Part shown: positions 22,001-32,900 of the stretch, piece after piece | How positions within the stretch are numbered: position 1 is the first letter of the stretch | Layout of the letters: each line of letters starts with the position of its first letter | NCBI GenBank assembly: GCA_965153355.1 | Contig: OZ231127.1 | Coordinates: 22,196,001-22,260,000, forward strand | Reading direction: 5' to 3' | Source: Flaccisagitta enflata | Taxonomy: Eukaryota > Chaetognatha > Sagittoidea > Aphragmophora | Length of the DNA stretch: 64,000 nucleotides | The notes under the pieces: generated by a model | The model's input: only the letters and a program-made list of their open reading frames with translations | What the model was told of the DNA's origin: nothing | The model's database searches: none | Made by a program: the position numbers and the translations under genes

Positions 22001-25000
22001 CAAACTCCACTACATCGCTGCAAACTCCACTACATCGCTGCAAACTCCACTACATCGCTGCAAACTCTTCAACATTGCTCTCTTCAACATTGTTCTCTTC
22101 AACATTGCTCTCTTCAACATTGCTGCAAACTCCACTACATCGCTGCAAACTCCACTACATCGCTGCAAACTCCACTACATCGCTGCAAACTCCACTACAT
22201 CGCTGCTCTCTTCAACATACTCTTCAACCTCTACAACATTGTTCTCTTCAACATTGCTGCAAACTCCACTACATCGCTGCAAACTCTTCAACATTGCTCT
22301 CTTCAACATTGTTCTCTTCAACATTGCTCTCTTCAACATTGCTCTCTTCAACATTGCTCTCTTCAACATTGCTCTCTTCAACATTGCTCTCTTCAACATT
22401 GCTCTCTTCAACATTGCTCTCTTCAACATTGTTCTCTTCAACATTGTTCTCTTCAACATTGTTCTCTTCAACATTGTTCTCTTCAACATTGTTCTCTTCA
22501 ACATTGTTCTCTTCAACATTGTTCTCTTCAACATTGTTCTCTTCAACATTGTTCTCTTCAACATTGTTCTCTTCAACATTCAACATTGTTCTCTTCAACA
22601 TTGTTCTCTTCAACATTGTTCTCTTCAACATTGTTCTCTTCAACATTGCTCTCTTCAACATTGCTCTCTTCAACATTGCTCTCTTCAACATTGCTCTCTT
22701 CAACATTGCTCTCTTCAACATTGCTCTCTTCAACATTGCTCTCTTCAACATTGCTCTCTTCAACATTGTCATTGCTCTCTTCAACATTGCTCTCTTCAAC
22801 ATTGCTCTCTTCAACATTGCTCTCTTCAACATTGCTCTCTTCAACATTGCTCTCTTCAACATTGCTCTCTTCAACATTGTTCTCTTCAACATTGTTCTCT
22901 TCAACATTGTTCTCTTCAACATTGTTCTCTTCAACATTGTTCTCTTCAACATTGTTCTCTTCAACATTGTTCTCTTCAACATTGTTCTCTTCAACATTGT
23001 TCTCTTCAACATTGTTCTCTTCAACATTGTTCTCTTCAACATTGTTCTCTACAACATTATTCCAGGCCTGTGTTTGTTTCCCCCGGGCAGGGGGGGGATG
23101 AAAGGGTTTGCGTACAATGTTGCCGCCTACAACATTGTCGCCTAAAACATTTTTGCCATAAACATTCTGCATCACCTTTTGGCGCCTTTCAGGATTGAGG
23201 AATCCGGCAATTTTGCCGAGGCAGACGGTAGTATTCGTTCTAATGCCACCTTGATCGTCCCTCGATTGCAGACGGGCAAAATGTTTCATCAATTCTTCGT
23301 TTAGGTTGTTGTAGTTGAGCTTTTCGGCCATGAACACCATCGCCTGTGATCGAAGGAAAAGGAAGAGACAGACATGAGCACAGTGATTCTGTCCGTGGCA
23401 TAGCCTTATTCAGACAAAACTAAGATCCATCAAACGCTCTCACCTTAATCGTGTGTTCCCGAACAGTGGGATTAGTATCCATGAACCCATGGACCACTTG
23501 AGGGAAAATTTGATCATTGACCGTGGCAACTTGAAGATGCTTGATGAAAAACTCGCACTGACAAAAGAAGGGATTATACCAGTTTCAATTCAGTGCATAT
23601 TCAAAATGATAATGGGATCACAACTCACAAAAGTAAGCAGACACCGCTTGACCTGTTGAAGCAACCGAACCCTCGTCGTTCGGTCGGAGGATGAAAACAA
23701 CTTAACAACAGATGGAACAATCTTTTTTTGGTACTCCTCTTCGGTCAGGAGTCGGCTTAATTTGAACAATGGCGGTAATACTGCAGAACCTGTTCAGTAG
23801 AGCAAAAGGGAAAAGGTGTGAGAACTAGCCCGAAAATGTTACTTCCAGATTAACAACGAGCACTCAACTTTGTCGATCTAACAGTCAAAGCGGATAGACA
23901 TTCTCGACGTACATATGTCACGTGTCAAAAAAACTTGTTAGTGCTTACCGGCTCCAGCGAATTCATAGGCGTTGAGTAATTGCGGGAGGATTTTGTGCCG
24001 ACAGGCGTCTTCCGGAAACGAGTCCACGGCGTCAGTCAGCGTGCCGAAAAACCGCGTCTTCTCTTCATTTTCCTTGATTTGAATTTCCTCGATGAACAGC
24101 ATCGTTTCCACGAAAGAGTTGGCCATGAATCCGCCTTCGGCGCGGCAAGTCTCGATGAAAGACGACGGTTTGGGTCTCGATCGCGGATTGGCCGAGACCA
24201 ATTCGCAGTAATTAGCGACGAGACTGGCCGGGATATCGCCCGGGGATTTGAGCGAAGTATTCCGAGTTAATTCGCCGCCGTTGAAGATCTCCCAAACGAG
24301 GCATCCGAGTCCCCACATGTCCGTCGACCATTTCTCCGTCTTTTTCACTTGCGCCACCGACCGTTCAGGAGGCTCGTATTTTTCCGCCGACGGTAGGATT
24401 TTCACCGGCGGAATAGCCGGTACTCCGCCGGGACCCTCCAAGCCGTACATAAACTCGAAACCACCCAACTTCCATTCGCCGGCGCGATCGGTAAACACGG
24501 CGCCCAGCGAAACGTTGTTGTGGACGAGAGAGCAGGAGTTGTTGAGAAAGTCCAAGACTTTGGCGATTTGATGAAGTCCCCAAGAAACGGCTAACGGGGT
24601 TTTCTGGTGGAAGGAGGGAAAAAATACAATTAACATAAGTTGATTGTAGTAAAAGGGGCGAAAAGTGAGAAAGCAAAGATGAAAATTAACTACCTTCTTT
24701 GGTCTGCGACAGAAGGAGACCAGTGGCTATCACAAGCCAAAGCTAAGATAGTTCCAACCACATCAACCCACAAATGCTAATTTACCTGCAGTTCTTCGAG
24801 TCGGGATCTCAACGTCACAACACGTTCAGTGACGACGTAAATGACATTGGCATTTTCGACGCTGTCGATGTAAGTGATGACATTGGGATGACGCAACGTC
24901 TTGATCCGTTTTACGGTAGAGCGCGCTGTTTCCAACTGCGTCTCCGTGGCCGCTTTGACGTCGAAACCAAAGATGGAGACATTGCGCTCGCCGGTCGTCG

Positions 25001-25115
25001 CTTTGGCTTTGCCGTCGTGAAGACGCCACAACGAGATGCCCTCTAAAGCGTCGGTCACATCGCCGACATCGTAATTGAAGTTACTTATCGGGTCTCGAGA
25101 AAAGTAGGACCACAT
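19070..25115 (-). CDS. SCYL1: SCYL1 (N-terminal kinase-like protein), complete, nine exons
   Basis: SCYL1 is a pseudokinase of the Golgi/ER-Golgi compartment that binds COPI coats. Exons are 24786-25115, 23949-24603, 23653-23789, 23444-23557, 23176-23343, 21339-21591, 20526-20761, 19918-20206 and 19070-19728. All junctions are GT-AG and in phase, giving 946 residues (human about 808). The start MWSYFSRDP aligns with the family start. The kinase fold is degenerate as expected: HNN stands where HRD would be and GGF where DFG would be. HEAT repeats follow (exons 3-6, with [12 protein letters not shown] and [10 protein letters not shown]), then a long Ser/Thr/Asp-rich linker with WDDF motifs. The Lys/Arg-rich tail ends in RKVD, matching the C-terminal COPI-binding dibasic signal. 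Intron 5 carries a 1.1-kb minisatellite and intron 6 a family-1 element. Confidence 0.96.
20867..21054 (+). mobile_element. Family-1 hairpin-ended element (best preserved copy)
   Basis: About 188 bp, from AAGACCGGATACACGGCTAC to the terminal near-palindrome AGTCGCGTGCACACGACT (21037-21054), followed by AAAAAT. The body has GTCGCGTGCGGGTGGGCAGG, GAGGTCA and a run of CGACCAACC. It lies in SCYL1 intron 6 and has no coding capacity. It serves as the reference for the other copies in the first 13 kb. Confidence 0.72.
21957..23070. repeat. 15-bp minisatellite in SCYL1 intron 5
   Basis: About 50 copies of CTCTTCAACATTGTT, with blocks of the CATTGCT variant, follow about a dozen copies of a CTGCAAACTCCACTACATCG 20-bp unit. 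Several long frames (up to 415 residues) cross it but are repeat translations. It ends about 105 bp before exon 5. Confidence 0.97.
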
Positions 25116-25296
25116 TTTGCTAATTCTATTCGTTTATTTCTTAAGTCTTTACGCGTCAACAGACTCCTCATAGGTTATTGAAACCCAACTCGGGCAATTT
25201 TCATATTTTCATAGTTCCAGCATCTTTCAGACGTCAACGTTATGTCTCTTCAAGTGATTGAATAACATAAAAAAAAATCCAACTTAATAAAAAAAA

Positions 25297-25379
25297 GCTT
25301 CAAAATTACAGTCCCCGACTGGGGACTGTAATTTTTGAAACTTTCTCGTCGCGTAAACGCGACTCGAGAAGATACACGA

Positions 25380-25430
<51 letters not shown>

Positions 25431-25972
25431 AAAAAAAATTCAAAAAAAAAAAAAAAAAATTCAAAAAAAAAAATAATTGATGTCCATGATGGCATGCATA
25501 CTTTAAAGTCCATGACGGCATACCTTAAAGTCCATGACGGCATACCTTAAAAGTCCATGACGGCATACCTTAAAGTCCATGACGGCATACCTTAAAGTCC
25601 ATGACGGCATACCTTAAAGTCCATGACGGCATACCTTAAAGTCCATGACGGCATACCTTAAAGTCCATGACGGCATACCTTAAAGTCCATGACGGCATAC
25701 CTTAAAGTCCATGACGGCATACCTTAAGTCCATGACGGCATACCTTAAGACCATGACGGCATACCTTAAAGACCATGATGGCATACCTTAAAGTCCATGA
25801 CGGCATACCTTGAACATTAAACACTTAAGTCCAAGAAGGCAAACCTTGGTCCTTGGAGTCCTTGACGGCAAACCTTTTTTTAGAGGAATGGCATGGGTTA
25901 TTTTATGCAATATTAGCAATATCTGTCTTTAAAACAGTCCACGGGAAGAAAAAACACACACTGTCTCTCTCT

Positions 25973-26049
<77 letters not shown>

Positions 26050-26790
26050 CTCACAACAGTAATATATTACTACATAAATAAGTTAATATCTCATATACCA
26101 GACTTCAGATTTAAATCGAATTTTGCAGGAGCTGTTTAATTGACATTATTTACCTGTTTACTAAGTTTTAAAAAAATTCATAAACTTTTACTACCCTTTG
26201 CCTATGAAAACTGCTTAAGTCCTAGTAACATATTACTACATAAATAAGCTAATATCTCATAAACCAGGCTTCAGATTTAATTCGAATTTTGCAGGGGTTG
26301 TTTATTTACTACCCTTTACTTGTATACCAAATTAGAAAAAAATTCATAAACTTTTACTACCCTTTGCCTATGTAAATCGCCTAAGTCCTAGTAACATATT
26401 ACTACATAAATAAGCTAATATCTTCTAAACCAGACTTCAGATTTAATTCGAATTTTGCAGGGGTTGTTTATTTACTACCCTCTACTTGTATACCAAATTA
26501 AAAAAAAATTCATAAACCTTTACTACCCTCTACCTATGTAAACCACCTAAGTCCCAGCTAAATATTACTACAAAAATAATAGGCAAAGGGTAGTAAAAGT
26601 TTATGAATTTTTTTGAAAATTGGTACATAAGCTCCCATTGACATAATAATAACACTGGTAAAGTTTCATGAACTTCTGAAGTCTGGATCAAAAGATATGA
26701 GAAGGTTCTAGACAGACACACAGACAGACAGACAGACTAGCACAAACAGGCTATCTCATAGTCCACCGACGAAAACTGTTCGTCGGGGAC
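25297..26790 (+). mobile_element. Helentron-associated-like non-autonomous element, copy B
   Basis: Better preserved than copy A at the left end. A perfect 15-bp-arm hairpin, AAAATTACAGTCCCC with GGGGACTGTAATTTT (25302-25335), is followed by a second hairpin GTCGCGT-aa-ACGCGAC (25348-25363). Then come a poly(A) tract, a 22-bp satellite (about 25480-25820), (GT)n at 25977-26047 and three about 166-bp tandem repeats (26050-26530). The terminal hairpin CCGACGAA/TTCGTCGG is at 26766-26786, followed by GGACAAAA. The GTCCCCGAC in the left hairpin is the reverse complement of GTCGGGGAC at the right end. It fills the space between SCYL1 and PCBD. Confidence 0.75.
25480..25830. repeat. 22-bp satellite inside element copy B
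   Basis: About 15 copies of AAAGTCCATGACGGCATACC plus TT, a one-base relative of the satellite in copy A. The unit is therefore a component of the mobile element, not of the locus. Confidence 0.95.
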
Positions 26791-26850
26791 AAAACGAAAC
26801 AGACCACGATTGAACAAACAATGCAAAGATCCGAAACTGGCAATACTCTC

Positions 26851-27358
26851 TTATAAAACGGCATCGTCCATAAACTTTGCCATTCGAATGTCTCTTTTGG
26901 ATATTCCCTGTACGTCGTGGGATGTCAGTGTCACATCCACTTTGCTGTAAACGTTGAACCACTCTGGATGATGATTCATCTTCTCGGCCAGCAGCGCCAC
27001 TCGCGTCATGAACCCAAACGCCTCGTTGAAATTTTTGAAGTTGTACTCTTTCCTGGGTCACACACATATCATAATTTGTTAAGACCAGATCACGCTGGAA
27101 CCGTATTATCCTTGACTTTTGAGAAGAACTAGGGTAGACGAATGCCTACTATTTGGAATTGTGGATTTGGGAACTCATTTACGTCCTACTTTTAATCACC
27201 GGATACTGCGCTAACCGTATGGCATCTCTGTCAGACAACAACGTCCAGCCAGCGGACGTCAGTGGAGTCAACATCTCATCCCGCTCCTCCTGAGTCAATT
27301 TAGCCCTTCCCGGCTTCGCTGCGTCTGGACAAGCCTTTCTGGCATTGGAAGCGTCCAT
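26851..27358 (-). CDS. PCBD1: Pterin-4a-carbinolamine dehydratase (PCBD/DCoH), two exons
   Basis: The enzyme dehydrates 4a-hydroxytetrahydrobiopterin so that the cofactor of aromatic amino acid hydroxylases is regenerated. In vertebrates it also dimerises HNF1. Exon 1 is 27216-27358 and exon 2 is 26851-27052. The junction falls inside Arg48 and restores the family sequence [18 protein letters not shown]. The predicted protein has 114 residues against about 104 in human. The active-site block [13 protein letters not shown] (H75, H76) and the [14 protein letters not shown] segment are intact. The stop codon lies only about 60 bp from the end of element copy B, so the 3' untranslated region must run into that element. 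Whether it is PCBD1 or PCBD2 cannot be settled here. Confidence 0.95.
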
Positions 27359-28740
27359 TGTAAAACTGCGTATGTGAGGTAATGTTGATAAATAGACCGC
27401 CGAGTTTGTTAATTGTCTCAGTCCAAATGGAGAAACATTGCACATGAGATGAGCGCAGTTTGTAAGCAACATTTCGTAGAGATATTCCAATGAATTTTTG
27501 TGCAGATTCACTTTTGCAATTTTCTGAAAATACAAAAAAATATCACAGCTACATCTGGCGGCTTACGTGCGCGAATATAAATTTCATAAAAGTGCTGTAA
27601 AATGATAAAATTATTTCCGAGACATAAGTTCACAATGGGATGCAACGACAAAAGAACCAACCTCTCCGCCCGAAAAATAAGGGAAATGAAAAAAAAGAAG
27701 AAAGAAATGAAAGATCCAACCAAAATGAAACAAACACACCATGGATCGAGCAAAATAAAAAAATCTGAACAGTAATTGGGTCCGCGACGGAATTTTTTGC
27801 GAAAAATAAGAATTTTAATTAAACGTTGGCGTAAAAGACAACAGATGTATGAAAAAATATAACTAACTTTTTGCATGAATGTCTTACTTTTTGAAAAATC
27901 TTTAAATTGTTGACACGGTATAGCGATAGATCAAACATATATTGACTAATGGCAGATTCGGTTTAAAATATGTGGCAATAAAAAAACTTACCAGTAAATT
28001 TTCAAAAAATACATTCAATAACATGACAGGCAATTTTTTGACGTTGAAGGTATAAGACTTACCTTGTAATATAGATATGCAGTGAACTAAATACCCACAC
28101 AATCGAGTGATATCCACAAGCATGGAGGCGGTTTGAAGATGCAGCCCATGAGTAAAGCAACTTGTTGATCATCAGAAGCATGGTAAAAGACCTCACATGA
28201 AATGAAGTAACATTTTGAGATAATCAATTTTTGAATAAACAATAGCCAGCAGGTTGATTGCTGGATATTCAATGGGGATATTTTACACTGACAAAGAAAT
28301 AATCTAGCAGGGTAACATATTGACTACAAGGGCAAGATAAATTTAGCACTTCTAACCTTGGATGCTTACTTGAAGTATGAGCATGTTATGAGGAGTGATA
28401 AGGTGGGTGTCACCAAGGAGAGATGGTACCTGATATAAAAGAATGAATGTTTAGAAATAATTACAAATTATAAAACCAATCTGCTCAAACCTACAAAACA
28501 AGGTTTTACACAAAAATATATTGGCCTTTAAAAGAAAACCATAGCTATTATGTATTTACCTCAAGGAAAGGTCCACAATATAGGGGTCTATTATATAACC
28601 ACAGGACAAGCATCTTGATAAACTCCATAAGTTGTTGAGGTTGATAAGAGGAAGTTGACGCAAGCAGATAAGGAATAAGAATGAAACAGAGCATGTGGGC
28701 AAAGATAGAAGGGAGAAAAGATGACTTGAAAGAAAATGTG
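27359..28740. other. Gene-free AT-rich sequence upstream of PCBD
   Basis: About 1.4 kb including the presumed PCBD promoter. I see no conserved coding segment, tandem repeat or clear transposon end. Confidence 0.5.
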
Positions 28741-28744
28741 GGTT

Positions 28745-29215
28745 AGGAGCAAGGATGTCAAAGAGCAAGGATGGCGTGAGAGCAAGGATGTTGTAAGAGC
28801 GAGGATGTTGTAAGAGCGAGGATGGCGTAAGAGCGAGGATGGCGTAAGAGCGAGGATGGCGTAAGAGCAAGGATGGCGTAAGAGCAAGGATAGCGTAAGA
28901 GCAAGGATGGTGTAAGAGCAAGGATGGCGTGAGAGCAAGGATGGCGTAAGAGCAAGGATGGCGTAAGAGCAAGGATGGCGTAAGAGCAAGGATGGCGTAA
29001 GAGCAAGGATGGCGTAAGAGCAAGGATGGCGTAAGAGCAAGGATGGCGTAAGAGCAAAGATGGGGTAAGAGCAAAGATGGGGTAAGAGCAAGGATGGCGT
29101 TGGAGCAAGGATGGCCTAAGAGCAAGGATGGCGTAAGAGCAAGGATGGCGTAAGAGCAAGGATAGTGTAAGAGCAAGGATAGTGTAAGAGCAAGGATAGC
29201 GTAAGAGCAAGGAGG
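28745..29215. repeat. 17-bp minisatellite array
   Basis: About 27 copies of GAGCAAGGATGGCGTAA with variants. A 17-bp unit read in one frame gives a 17-residue repeat, so the 160-260 residue frames on the minus strand are artefacts. Confidence 0.95.
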
Positions 29216-29305
29216 GCGAAGATGGAGAGAGCAATGAGAGAGCATGAGAGAGAGGGAGAGCAAAGAGAAATGTTCCGGAGGCAATCCCGGCAAGTAGCCT
29301 AAAGA

Positions 29306-29573
29306 GATACTGGAGACCATTAAGGTAACCAGTGATGTTGTCACAAGGACAGAGCATCATAACTTCAATTTAAATTTTCCTGGATAAACCAGGGAAACAG
29401 GATTTTGTAGATACTGGAGACCATTAAGGTAACCAGTGATGTTGTCACAAGGACAGAGCATCATAACTTCAATTTAAATTTTCCTGGATAAACCAGGTAA
29501 ACAGGATTTTGTAGATACTGGAGACCATTAAGGTAACCAGTGATGTTGTCACAAGGACAGAGCATCAAACAAT
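29306..29573. repeat. 104-bp tandem repeat, about 2.5 copies
   Basis: Copies start at GATACTGGAG at 29306, 29410 and 29514 and are almost identical, implying recent expansion. They lie on the 3' side of the large transposon reading frame and may belong to the element. Confidence 0.9.
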
Positions 29574-29671
29574 AATATAAATAAGACAAATATAAGATGA
29601 TTAAGCAAGCACTCATACAAAAAAAAAAAAACAAAAAACAAAAAAACAAAAAAATAAAAAAATAAAAAAAC

Positions 29672-29691
29672 AAATTGGCCTCCGCCAATTT
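29672..29691. other. Perfect 8-bp-arm hairpin 3' of the transposon frame
   Basis: AAATTGGC-ctcc-GCCAATTT lies 225 bp beyond the stop codon of the large frame. Rolling-circle transposons end with a short GC-containing hairpin, so this is a candidate for the 3' terminal signal. It is not followed by the CTRR of classical Helitrons, and on the minus strand it runs into a T-rich tract. Confidence 0.5.
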
Positions 29692-29915
29692 AGCCCTGTC
29701 GGACAGAGTATGAGTGCCATTGCATTTTTCATAAAAACAAACTGAATGAATACTAATGATTTCACCTATCCAGGTCTTAGGTATATGGTGATAAACAAAT
29801 TTTATGCATGAAAAAAGGTGAAGAAGTGCAAATGATTTAGGGTTGAAATGAATAACGTAACATTTTTGTTTACAAGGATTTTATCCAATGGCCTGGATAG
29901 TGTGAAAACATTAGT

Positions 29916-32900
29916 TCAGTTTTCCTTCTTCACAGACAAATAAATGGGTAAATGATCACTTTTTGTTAGTGTGTTTAATACACCAAACTGGATAAAGTTG
30001 GGGTTAATGTTGGTATAAATATGATCTAAAGTATTCTTTCTTAAATGAGTTGGGCCTGTGATAAGTTGTTTAAGACCAAGGGTCTGCATAACTGAAGTAA
30101 ATTCCTTGGGCATGTTTTCTGGGTTTTTATTAAAATCACCAAAAATGGCCATTTTGGTGAATGGATCTGTATTTTCAAAAACTGTTGCAATCAGATTTGC
30201 TGCTTCTTTATACACATGAATAGAGCTTTCTGGCATGATGTAAAGAAAGAACAGAATTATGTCACGAAATTGTTCATTTTCCTTATAAAAGTTTGGATAT
30301 TTTGCTGTCACAATGACACCATTTTGAAGCAAGTGTTGGCCAAGATTTTGTGTTAAAGAAATCTTTGAATACACAGCAACACTCAAAGATGGACGATCAT
30401 TGCTAGAAAGATGCATACTAGGCTGACCAAATTCTTTCATTGGCATTGCCTTACCTTCTTGGAATCGCGTATCAACAATTCCAAAAATGCAACAACCTTT
30501 CACATTCCAGTCATTTTCCAGAGCAACAAGTTTCCCAATGACTGACTGGGAATTCATAAATAATACTGAATTATATTCATTTTGCATGTCAAACAAGCAA
30601 GGCATTGTCACATCCAACTTACTATTCAAGCGTAATCTTTCCATTTCTTGTACGCATCGGACATCATGACGAATCTTTGTTTCTGCCAGCCCTTCAGGTC
30701 CTAAAATAGAGACATTTGATTTTGAAGGACATCGTGAAAAGGCAACATAATGACAATGAGATGTATGCCCTTTTCTATCTGAAAAGTCTACAACAATCTT
30801 TGTCAGAGTAGCACCTTGGGTTCTGTTCACAGTGCGAGCCTTGGCAGCTCGTAATGGAAACTGTTTTCTTGTAAAATATTTGGACTTACATGGTATTGAC
30901 TGACGTAAAACCGGCAACCAATTCTTGGGAATTGAACTGTCATACAAAAATTGGTAGGTTTGACGCCAAAATCTTCCTACCCTGGCATCTTGAGGATCGA
31001 CCCAAACTATGTCACCCTTGCTTGAGTTTTTTGTGTATTTTTTGGCAATGCAGGGAGTACCATTGGTTATCCCATCATTGGTATCAAGGTTACTGGTAAA
31101 GTCATACTCATGGTCAATGGCCAAATTTAGTTTAGCAGGTAGATTCTGCACTTCCCCTCTTCCAATTGAGGCGATATTGCAATCAATGGTATCAGGAGAT
31201 ACAGGAGCATTTGCTGCATGTTTATCATCAGCTGGTATGACAAACCTGTTCTCAGGAGGTGCCGATAAAAACCAACTGTTATTGATTGTATCACATCTAT
31301 CATTAGTTAATGTTATGTAATTAGCATCTGGAATGATTGGGCTATCTCTAGGTATGATTTGCTCACTTATGTATGTTTTATCAATATCGCCCAAAGGAGC
31401 CTCACGCAGTCTATTAAGAAATTGAGCCCATTGCTTTTCATCTCGTTGTCTCATAATTTCATCAAGTTCAAACATCTTTATTTCTTCTTCCCAAAGATTA
31501 AAAGCTAAAGGCCGACCGTTAATTTGGGAATGAGCATCAATGCTTTGCATTTGCCATACTGGCCTACCTTTAACAGGAAGTAACTGAAACACATCCCCAA
31601 CAGCCAAAACATGAACACCACCAAATGGAACATCATCCCGTTCCTTAATTCTACGTAATCTTTGATCCATATCAATCCACATTTCATTATCCACCATACT
31701 GATTTCATCACATATGAGGACTTTTAAGTCACCCAATTTGGCTTGTAACTCTGCTAACTTACTTCCTGTAAGTTGCTCTCGCTTTTTTTGAGTGCCAAAT
31801 GGCATTTTAAACAAGGTGTTAATGGTGTGACCACGAACTTGATGACTAGCCTTTCCAGTAAAGGCACACTTTACTATGTGAAGAGCTGAATGATCAAGTC
31901 CAGGAACACTGTTAAAATACCTTTTAGCTGCTTCGTACAGAACATTGACGGCAGTTGTTTTTCCAACACCAGCCCCCCCAGATAAGAACCAGAGGATTTG
32001 ATCACCATTTGATCCTTGTTTCAATCTATGTAAAAAGAAGTTGACAAATTGAAACTGCTTCTTATTCAATTTGGCAGCTTCCTTGTGAAAAAAACTTTCA
32101 GACCACTCATCATCATAATGATATGATCTTGAAAGTAAAGCACTAGGAATTCGTTCAGGCAAAGGTAAGTTCTGTTCAGCAACTTGTTGTTGCCTCACAC
32201 TGTCTCCATGAGCCTGTACAACGCCAGGGGCTAAATCTGCCATAACTAAATTATCCCCATCATCATCAGGATGTGTTGTGATATTCTCTAGACCTCGAAA
32301 TTCAGATTCATACTTTGAGTAAATAGACCGTTGTTGATCGACATAGTCTTTTACTTCTTGATAACGCTCTTTATATGTTTCAAAATTTCCTTTCAAATCA
32401 GAAATGTTGCGAAAAGGATAAAAAAGCAATAGTAGTTCACGATAATGCTCTTCTTCCTGCGTCTCAACATTAAAGTTGATGTAACGAATAATTCTTGGTT
32501 TCTTTCGTTTGCTTAAACCATTCAATTTAATACAAGAAGCCTCTGATGGAGGTTCATCATCATCCACTTGCTCACTCTCTTTTTCTTCAGCAAATTCTTC
32601 AGAGGGGTCCATATTCCTAAGTGCTTTGTGATATGAACCCAGCCCATCATAATAAGCAACATATTCAGCCAAGCAAATGTTTTTCAAACTATTTGGTCTC
32701 TCCATGTACCGGTCAGTGCTGTTTTTTACAAATATGTCTGTATCTTCATCATCCATATCCATATATTCAGATTCAGATTTACACAACTTTGCCGAGTCTT
32801 CAGCAGTAGGTATAAAGACTACTGCATTGGAACTGTTGTACAATTGGATACCCAACATATAGTAGGCAGCCTCTTGCGCTCCAGTTTCAACATAATCTAT

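Noticed and set aside
21898-23340. Reading frames of up to 415 residues (Leu-Gln-His-Cys-Ser and Met-Leu-Lys-Arg repeats)
   Set aside because: They are translations of the 15-bp minisatellite in all frames. The real coding part here is only SCYL1 exon 5.
28556-29360. Frames of 166-262 residues with Leu/Ser/Pro/Tyr repeats
   Set aside because: A 17-bp minisatellite read as a 17-residue repeat, with no conserved domain.
29916-30600. LINE retrotransposon endonuclease
   Set aside because: The EEP-like domain is in frame with the Rep-helicase and no reverse transcriptase is present.
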